A stretch of DNA of 10,665 nt. Origin: Propionibacteriaceae bacterium (GTDB lineage: Bacteria > Actinomycetota > Actinomycetes > Propionibacteriales > Propionibacteriaceae). The notes beneath the pieces are model-generated. The model had not been told where the DNA came from. It saw only the letters and a program-made list of their open reading frames with translations, and ran no database searches. The DNA lies in NCBI GenBank assembly GCA_003158895.1, contig PMLO01000115.1, positions 9,730 to 20,394 of the forward strand. The letters are read 5' to 3'. Within the stretch, counting starts at the first letter, position 1. Each line of letters starts with the position of its first letter. A program made the position numbers and the translations under genes. This document shows, in pieces, positions 6,588 to 10,665 of this stretch.

Positions 6588-6722
6588 CCCTACGGCAGAC
6601 CCGAGGCAATCACGCACGACTTCGCCGGGTGCTGGTCACGCCCGCATCACCGACGAACACCGCCTCGTCTACGAGGACCCTGCGCAGAGAGCAGGCTGTA
6701 CGTGCGTGCCGCCTCGACGACC
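6588..6722 (+). pseudogene. Frameshifted remnant of a YoeB/Txe-family toxin (RelE superfamily mRNA interferase)
   Basis: The frame of 6591 reads YGRPEAITHDFAGCWSR (6591-6641), and the frame of 6643 continues RITDEHRLVYED (6643-6678). Joined by removing one extra C near 6640-6643, they give a 'GxPE-L-x-x-DLAGxWSRRI-T-D-E-H-R-L-V-Y' block, the highly conserved core of YoeB toxins, which cleave mRNA at the ribosome. The Glu-His-Arg in DEHRLVY matches residues central to YoeB function. After this the match breaks up. RLYVRAA in the first frame (from 6693) may be the remains of the final strand, but the usual C-terminal R-Y-H-Y is absent. The N-terminal 40-odd residues and any antitoxin are not recognisable. 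The gene cannot make an active toxin. The family call is from the motif only. Confidence 0.7.
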
Positions 6723-6768
6723 CGATGCTGCGCCCGGCCAGCCAGGACGTCCCAGCGAGTCGGTGACG

Positions 6769-7818
6769 TCAGGTCGGAGGTCGATGAGGCGCCGTACTCG
6801 ACCTCATGACCAGTCTCGTGGGCAGGATCAGGTGCTCCTCAGTCCCGTTGCCGTCCAGGAGTGCCAGAAGCAGTCGGACCGCCTCTGCACCCATCTGATG
6901 GAGCGGTTGAGCTGACGTCGTCAGCGGCGGAGACGCATTCGCCGCCTCGGGAACGTTGTCGAAACCGACGACCGACAAATCGTCGGGCACGCTCAGCCCC
7001 AGCTCGTTCGCGACTTCCATGACGCGGATCGCGGACAGGTCGTTGGCGGCAAAGACGGCGGTCGGGCGGTCCGGCATCCCAAGGAGCTCCCGCGCTGCCT
7101 CTGTGGTCTCGGACGCCCGGTAGCCGCCGACGCGCACCAGAGCTGGGTCGAACGGGATTCCGGCTGCCTCGAGTGCGTCGCGGTAGCCCTGCTCACGGCG
7201 GCTCGCCGAGGCGAGGTCGACACGCCCTCGCACGTGCGCGATCCGTCGATGCCCGAGGTCGATCAGGTGCTCGGTCGCCTCGCGAGCGCCCGCGACGTTG
7301 TCGGCCTCGATCGTGCTCGCCCCTGTGCTGCCCGTGTGCGGGTCGATCGCGACGACGGGGATGGTGGCGTTCGTGACAGTGGCGGTGGGAGCAACGATCA
7401 CGGCGCCGTCGATGAGCGTTCCGGCTAGACGCGAGAGCGACCGTCTCTCCCATCCGATGTGGTTGTGCTCGAGGTTGCCGGAGTAGGCGAGCAGCTCGTA
7501 CCCGGTTCCCTCAGCCGCAGAGGAGATGCCCTTCAGCAGCTCGGTGGAGAACGGCTCGAACTCCGGCACGAGGATCCCGAGGACGTTGGTGCTCAGCCGG
7601 CGGAGGCTGCTGGCCACGAGCGACGACTCGTAGCCGAGCTGGGCCACGACGTCCATAACCTTGTCGTACGTCTCGGGAGACACCCCGTAGCGATCGTTGA
7701 TGACCTTCGACACCGTGGAGACGGAGACTTCGGCGGCGAGGGCGACGTCCACGATTGTCACCCGGGTGGGGGTCGACCGAGGCGACGAGCGACGCGGACG
7801 GCTGGCACTCATGGTCAC
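6769..7818 (-). CDS. LacI-family transcriptional regulator
   Basis: This DNA-binding repressor is expected to respond to a sugar and control the divergent CUT1 transporter. The 349-residue protein begins with a basic, disordered tail, then the LacI helix-turn-helix TIVDVALAAEVSVSTVSKVIN (about 21-41; recognition helix around 32-40). Next comes the hinge helix SLVASSLRR with Leu72, the residue that in this family wedges into a central CpG. The rest is a type 1 periplasmic-binding-like ligand domain (LGILVPEF, YRDALEAAGIPFDPALV, AVFAANDLSAIRVMEVANELG, VPDDLSVVGFDNVPEA). Two starts are possible: GTG at 7816-7818 or ATG at 7810-7812, two codons later. Neither has a Shine-Dalgarno sequence. The GTG lies six bases after a TAGCGT box, which fits leaderless transcription. 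Its own promoter lies 45-64 bases from the 20-bp palindrome, so autoregulation is likely. The inducing sugar is unknown. Confidence 0.93.
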   Translation of the reverse strand: MTMSASRPRRSSPRSTPTRVTIVDVALAAEVSVSTVSKVINDRYGVSPETYDKVMDVVAQLGYESSLVASSLRRLSTNVLGILVPEFEPFSTELLKGISSAAEGTGYELLAYSGNLEHNHIGWERRSLSRLAGTLIDGAVIVAPTATVTNATIPVVAIDPHTGSTGASTIEADNVAGAREATEHLIDLGHRRIAHVRGRVDLASASRREQGYRDALEAAGIPFDPALVRVGGYRASETTEAARELLGMPDRPTAVFAANDLSAIRVMEVANELGLSVPDDLSVVGFDNVPEAANASPPLTTSAQPLHQMGAEAVRLLLALLDGNGTEEHLILPTRLVMRSSTAPHRPPT

Positions 7819-7824
7819 GTGGCA

Positions 7825-7830
7825 ACGCTA
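7825..7830 (-). promoter_or_regulatory. Candidate -10 box for leaderless transcription of the LacI gene
   Basis: TAGCGT (minus strand, 7830-7825) fits the actinobacterial TAnnnT pattern. It ends six bases before the GTG at 7818, the usual distance from a -10 element to a transcription start. This, together with the lack of any purine-rich ribosome binding site before either GTG 7818 or ATG 7812, suggests that the mRNA begins at or next to the start codon. No good -35 box is visible at 16-18 bases. Confidence 0.35.
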
Positions 7831-7862
7831 GCCCATGTGCGGCCGTTGCACATCGTTGTGGA

Positions 7863-7882
7863 AAACGTTATCGATAACGTTT
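7863..7882. promoter_or_regulatory. 20-bp perfect palindromic operator for the LacI-family regulator
   Basis: AAACGTTATCGATAACGTTT is a perfect 20-base palindrome with ATCGAT at its centre. LacI-family operators are palindromes of this size with a central CpG, into which the hinge-helix leucine inserts. The site lies in the 145-bp gap between the LacI gene and the divergent binding-protein gene, and its last two bases are the first two of the TTGACG -35 box of the latter. Binding would block RNA polymerase at the transporter promoter and could also affect the regulator promoter. Confidence 0.85.
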
Positions 7883-7910
7883 GACGACCCATGTTCAAGC
7901 GTGCCAAGAT
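7881..7910 (+). promoter_or_regulatory. Promoter of the CUT1 sugar transporter operon
   Basis: TTGACG (7881-7886, five of six matches to TTGACA) is followed after an 18-base spacer by CAAGAT (7905-7910). Transcription would start near 7917, giving a leader of about 47 bases before the ATG at 7964. The -35 box overlaps the operator palindrome, as expected for a LacI-repressed promoter. The -10 box is a partial match. Confidence 0.6.
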
Positions 7911-7963
7911 CCAAGCGGCAGGGATCACTGCCACCGGTCAAAGAGGACTGAGAGGTCTGTCGT

Positions 7964-9259
7964 ATGCTCCACAAAGTCAAGGGCTCGGCACTGGTCGCGT
8001 TGGGCGCAAGCGTTGCGCTCGTACTCACCGGATGCTCAGGCGCCCCGTCGGCAACCGTCTCGTCGAGTGGCCCGGTCACCATGACCTTCTGGCACAACTC
8101 GACCACGGGCGACGGTCTGAAGTACTGGCAGGACACTGTCGCGGCGTTCGAGAAGGACAACCCGAACGTCACCATCAACATCCAGGCCATCCAGAACGAG
8201 GACATGGACGGCAAGCTCCAGACCGCGCTCAACTCGGGCGACGGCCCCACGATCTTCATGGCCCGGGGAGGCGGCAAGCTCGCTGACGTGGTCAGCGCGG
8301 ACAAGGTGATGGACATCACCAGCCAGATCAGCCCCGATGTGAAGTCGGCATACGGCTCCGCGATCTTCAGCGCCTTCACGATCGACGGCAAGATCTACGG
8401 CATGCCCACGTCGGTGCTGCCTGGCGGCATCTACTACAGCAAGGACCTCTTCAAGCAGGCCGGGATCACCACACCGCCGACCACGTTCGACGAGCTCAAT
8501 GCTGACGTCACCAAGCTCAAGGCTGCGGGTGTGACCCCGATCGCCCTGGGCGGCAAGGACGCGTGGCCCGCGGCTCACTGGTACTACTTCTTCGCGCTCC
8601 GGGACTGCTCCAAGGACGTCATGAACGCCGCTGCGGCGAAGAAGGACTTCTCGGACGGGTGCTGGACCAAGGCGGGCGAGGACCTCAAGGCATTCAGCTC
8701 GACCGAGCCGTTCAACACCGGCTTCCTCACGACCTCCGCTCAGCAGGGCGCAGGCAGCTCGGCCGGCATGCTGGCCAACCACAAGGCAGCCATGGAGCTC
8801 ATGGGTGCTTGGGACCCAGGCGTCATCGCCGACCTCACCTCGGACAAGAAGGCCCTGCCCGACCTCGGGTGGTTCCCGTTCCCGGCAACCACCGGCGGCG
8901 CGGGCGACCCGAGCGCGATGATGGGTGGTTCCGACGGCTTCGCATGCCTGAAGACTGCGCCGGCAGCGTGTGTCCAGTTCCTCAACTTCATCGCCAGCAA
9001 GACCAACCAGGAGGGCTACGCCACGGCGTTCAAGACCCTTCCGGCCAGCCAGCAGGCCCAGAGCGTGGTCAGCGATCCGGCACTCAAGGACGTGCTGTCC
9101 TCGTACAACAAGGCGTCGTACGTGATGCTGTGGCTCGACACGATGTACGGCCAGAACGTCGGCAACGCCCTCAACGGAGGTGTCGTCAACATGCTGGCGG
9201 GCAAGGGCAGCCCCGCTGACATCGTCACTGCGGTGAAGACTGCTGCGGCCAAGGGTTAG
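7964..9259 (+). CDS. Extracellular sugar-binding lipoprotein of a CUT1 ABC transporter (SBP family 1)
   Basis: This 431-residue receptor captures a sugar, probably an oligosaccharide or disaccharide, for the permeases encoded next. The signal peptide has Lys residues at 4 and 6, a hydrophobic core and the lipobox VLTGC with Cys24 as the lipidated residue. The mature start VTMTFWHNST is typical of family 1 binding proteins. Further segments that fit are YWQDTVAAFEKDNPNVTINI, FMARGGGKLADVV, YGMPTSVLPGGIYYSKDLFK (a conserved 'P...G.YYNKDLF' block) and MELMGAWDPGVIADL. The ATG is backed by GAGAGG at 7950-7955, eight bases upstream. It heads an operon with two permeases and is controlled by the palindrome and promoter described separately. 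No glycoside hydrolase is in the window to hint at the ligand, so specificity stays open. Confidence 0.93.
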   Translation: MLHKVKGSALVALGASVALVLTGCSGAPSATVSSSGPVTMTFWHNSTTGDGLKYWQDTVAAFEKDNPNVTINIQAIQNEDMDGKLQTALNSGDGPTIFMARGGGKLADVVSADKVMDITSQISPDVKSAYGSAIFSAFTIDGKIYGMPTSVLPGGIYYSKDLFKQAGITTPPTTFDELNADVTKLKAAGVTPIALGGKDAWPAAHWYYFFALRDCSKDVMNAAAAKKDFSDGCWTKAGEDLKAFSSTEPFNTGFLTTSAQQGAGSSAGMLANHKAAMELMGAWDPGVIADLTSDKKALPDLGWFPFPATTGGAGDPSAMMGGSDGFACLKTAPAACVQFLNFIASKTNQEGYATAFKTLPASQQAQSVVSDPALKDVLSSYNKASYVMLWLDTMYGQNVGNALNGGVVNMLAGKGSPADIVTAVKTAAAKG

Positions 9260-9273
9260 TCACTAGGAGCCTC

Positions 9274-10296
9274 ATGAGCGAATCAGCAGAAGCACTGGCC
9301 ACACGCTCGGCGGGTTCTCAGGCGGCAAGGGACGGCGTCCTTCGGGCGCCGTCCCGGGCCGACCGGCCCGGACGACGCAAGGCCGACTGGCGCCAGCGCC
9401 TCGAGATCGCGCTCCTGTCGGGGCCGGCAATCATTGTCTTCCTGACCTTTGTCATCTTCCCCGTGTTCATGGCGGCCTATTACGGCTTCTTCAAGTGGAA
9501 GGGCTTCGGAGTTCCGACGAACTTCGTCGGGATCCAGAACTACCTCACGATCTTCACCGACCAGAGCTTCCTTGCCGCGCTGCAGCACAACGGCCTCATC
9601 GTGGTGGCGTCCCTTGTCATGCAGGGTCCGGCCGCTATCGCCTTCGCGCTGCTGCTCAACCAGAACATCCGCGGCCGATCGGTGATCAGGGTGATGATCT
9701 TCGTCCCGTACGTGATCAGCGAGGTCATCGTCGGCACCGGCTGGGGCCTGATGCTCCAGTACCAGGGAGCGGTCAACTCCCTGCTCACGAACATCGGTCT
9801 CGGGGCGTTCAAGGTCGACTGGATCGCCGACCCGAACATCGCCATCTGGACGTTGATGGTGATCATCTCCTGGAAGTACATCGGGTTCGCGGTCATCCTC
9901 ATGCTGGCCGGGATCCAGAGCATCCCCACCGAGCTGTACGAGGCGGCCGCCATCGACGGCGCCTCGTACTGGCAGATCCAGCGCTGGATCACCCTGCCGC
10001 TGCTGGGTCCCACGATCAGGGTCTGGGCCTTCCTGTCGATCATCGGCTCCATGCAGCTCTTCGACCTCGTCTACATCATCTGGGGCCAGTACGTCGCCTC
10101 GACGGCAGGCACCTCGACGATGGCCACGTACATGGTGCGTGAGGGGCGACTTGCCGGGAACTACGGCTATGGGAACGCTGTCGGTGTGGCCATCTTCGTC
10201 ATCTCGCTCGTGATCGCGCTGACCTATCAGCGGTTCGTGCTGCGCAGGGACACCGAAGGTGCCCTCACCGGTGACTCTGGAAGGAAGCGGAAGTAG
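9274..10296 (+). CDS. CUT1 sugar ABC transporter permease (MalF-like)
   Basis: This 340-residue inner-membrane protein is one half of the transport channel. A basic, cytoplasmic N-terminal stretch of about 43 residues precedes the first membrane helix (ALLSGPAIIVFLTFVIFPVF); about six helices follow. The EAA loop that contacts the ATPase is visible at 220-229 and beyond (ELYEAAAIDG, then WQIQRWITLPLLGPTI), with the conserved Gly229. The ATG is 14 bases after the binding-protein stop and has AGGAG at 9265-9269 with a tight four-base spacing. There is no alternative ATG, GTG or TTG before the first helix, so this start is secure. The first 35 codons contain two back-to-back GC-rich hairpins, listed separately. 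No dedicated ATPase gene is seen; one may follow outside the window, or a shared MsiK-type ATPase may serve. Confidence 0.93.
   Translation: MSESAEALATRSAGSQAARDGVLRAPSRADRPGRRKADWRQRLEIALLSGPAIIVFLTFVIFPVFMAAYYGFFKWKGFGVPTNFVGIQNYLTIFTDQSFLAALQHNGLIVVASLVMQGPAAIAFALLLNQNIRGRSVIRVMIFVPYVISEVIVGTGWGLMLQYQGAVNSLLTNIGLGAFKVDWIADPNIAIWTLMVIISWKYIGFAVILMLAGIQSIPTELYEAAAIDGASYWQIQRWITLPLLGPTIRVWAFLSIIGSMQLFDLVYIIWGQYVASTAGTSTMATYMVREGRLAGNYGYGNAVGVAIFVISLVIALTYQRFVLRRDTEGALTGDSGRKRK
9329..9370 (+). promoter_or_regulatory. Tandem GC-rich hairpins, the first UUCG-capped, inside the 5' end of the permease gene
   Basis: GGGACGGCG (9329-9337) pairs perfectly with CGCCGTCCC (9347-9355). Between them, after a one-base bulge (T9338), CC-TTCG-GG closes the stem with a UUCG tetraloop. 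Immediately afterwards CGGGCC (9355-9360) pairs with GGCCCG (9365-9370) around a GACC loop; the two stems share base 9355. The first looks like an intrinsic-terminator stem but has no T-run after it. It starts 70 bases after the binding-protein stop and occupies codons 19-28 of the permease. A role in partial termination, mRNA protection or slowed translation of the permease is inferred. Confidence 0.65.
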
Positions 10297-10665
10297 ATGT
10301 CACAGGTAGCACTCACCACTCGGGCAGCGACCGGGCGCCGCAAGCGCCACGCGAACAGCTCCGGGGCCACATGGGGCAGCCCGACCACGTACCTCCTGGC
10401 CACCATTCTGATCGCCGTGTGCATCGCTCCGGTGCTCTACATCATCATCGGGGGGTTCCGGACAAACTCCCAGATCACCGTCGACCCGGCCGGTTGGCCG
10501 ACGCCGTGGGTGGTCACCAACTACCTGCAGGTCCTGGCGAGCCCCGTCTTCTGGCAGGAGTTCGGCAACTCGTCGATCTCGGCGGTGGCGACCACTGCCG
10601 GCGCGGTGGGGCTTGCCCTGATGGTGTCCTACGTCATCGCCCGGTACCGGTTCGCCGGACGCAAC
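10297..10665 (+). CDS. CUT1 sugar ABC transporter permease (MalG-like), 3' end outside the window
   Basis: This is the second half of the sugar channel, expected to pair with the MalF-like protein encoded before it. The ATG directly follows the TAG of the upstream permease (10294-10296), and a purine-rich run GGAAGGAAG lies just upstream, so translation is coupled. The 123 residues visible begin with a basic cytoplasmic stretch (TTRAATGRRKRH), then a membrane helix TYLLATILIAVCIAPVLYIII, the loop GGFRTNSQITVDPAGWP and TNYLQVL, and a second helix SISAVATTAGAVGLALMVSYVIARYRF. The 'FRTNSQI...P..W....NY..V' pattern is characteristic of MalG-type permeases. The frame is open to the last base; the EAA loop would lie further right. 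Confidence 0.92.
   Translation, partial: MSQVALTTRAATGRRKRHANSSGATWGSPTTYLLATILIAVCIAPVLYIIIGGFRTNSQITVDPAGWPTPWVVTNYLQVLASPVFWQEFGNSSISAVATTAGAVGLALMVSYVIARYRFAGRN

Noticed and set aside
6745..6771. Two 8-bp palindromes, GGACGTCC and TGACGTCA, around the LacI stop codon
   Set aside because: GACGTC is a common self-complementary hexamer in high-GC DNA. A hairpin between the two copies has only six pairs and a 13-base loop, too weak to call a terminator.
7822..7849. GCAACG...CGTTGC inverted repeat in the LacI upstream region
   Set aside because: Six-base arms with a 16-base spacer are expected by chance and do not match the main palindrome.
8036..8782. Open frame of 248 codons on the minus strand within the CUT1 binding-protein gene
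   Set aside because: Composition is typical of a shadow frame, and the start has no supporting context.
1..10665. CRISPR array, insertion sequence or defence system
   Set aside because: No regularly spaced repeats, no terminal inverted repeats with a transposase, and no nuclease, helicase or reverse transcriptase motifs were seen; intact genes are all transporters and one regulator.

Overview
The window looks like chromosomal DNA from a high-GC Gram-positive bacterium (Actinomycetota). The GC content is high throughout, codons end mostly in G or C, both solute-binding proteins are lipoproteins with actinobacterial-style lipoboxes, and one regulator gene appears to be leaderless. Genus cannot be assigned from the sequence alone.

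Layout. (1) Positions 1-1567, plus strand: the end of an oligopeptide/dipeptide ABC transporter operon, with two ATPase genes, the first cut by the window edge. (2) 1568-2175: a scar of broken genes. It holds a short ORF with a good ribosome binding site, the frameshifted C-terminus of an alpha/beta hydrolase, and the decayed C-terminus of a tyrosine recombinase (phage-type integrase). (3) 2176-6132, minus strand: a complete three-gene CUT2-type monosaccharide transporter in the order binding lipoprotein (chvE-like), double ATPase (mmsA/gguA-like), permease (mmsB/gguB-like). A strong UUCG-capped hairpin follows the binding-protein gene. (4) 6133-6768: the chvE promoter region, with a candidate operator, then a frameshifted remnant of a YoeB-type toxin and otherwise unrecognised sequence. 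(5) 6769-7818, minus strand: a LacI-family repressor. (6) 7964-10665, plus strand: a divergent CUT1 sugar transporter with a binding lipoprotein, a first permease, and a second permease cut by the right edge. A perfect 20-bp palindrome with a central CpG lies between the repressor and the transporter and touches the -35 box of the transporter.

How they work together. The LacI protein very probably represses the divergent CUT1 operon, and perhaps itself, until a sugar ligand is present. The CUT2 operon would import a monosaccharide such as xylose, glucose, galactose or arabinose. No CUT1 ATPase is visible here; such systems often use a shared MsiK-type ATPase encoded elsewhere.

I found no convincing undescribed system. 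The most interesting items are RNA-level and evolutionary. Both sugar operons have a UUCG-capped hairpin just after the binding-protein gene, and in the CUT1 operon it lies inside the permease coding sequence. Both long gene-poor gaps between transporter operons contain debris of accessory genes (integrase, hydrolase, toxin).
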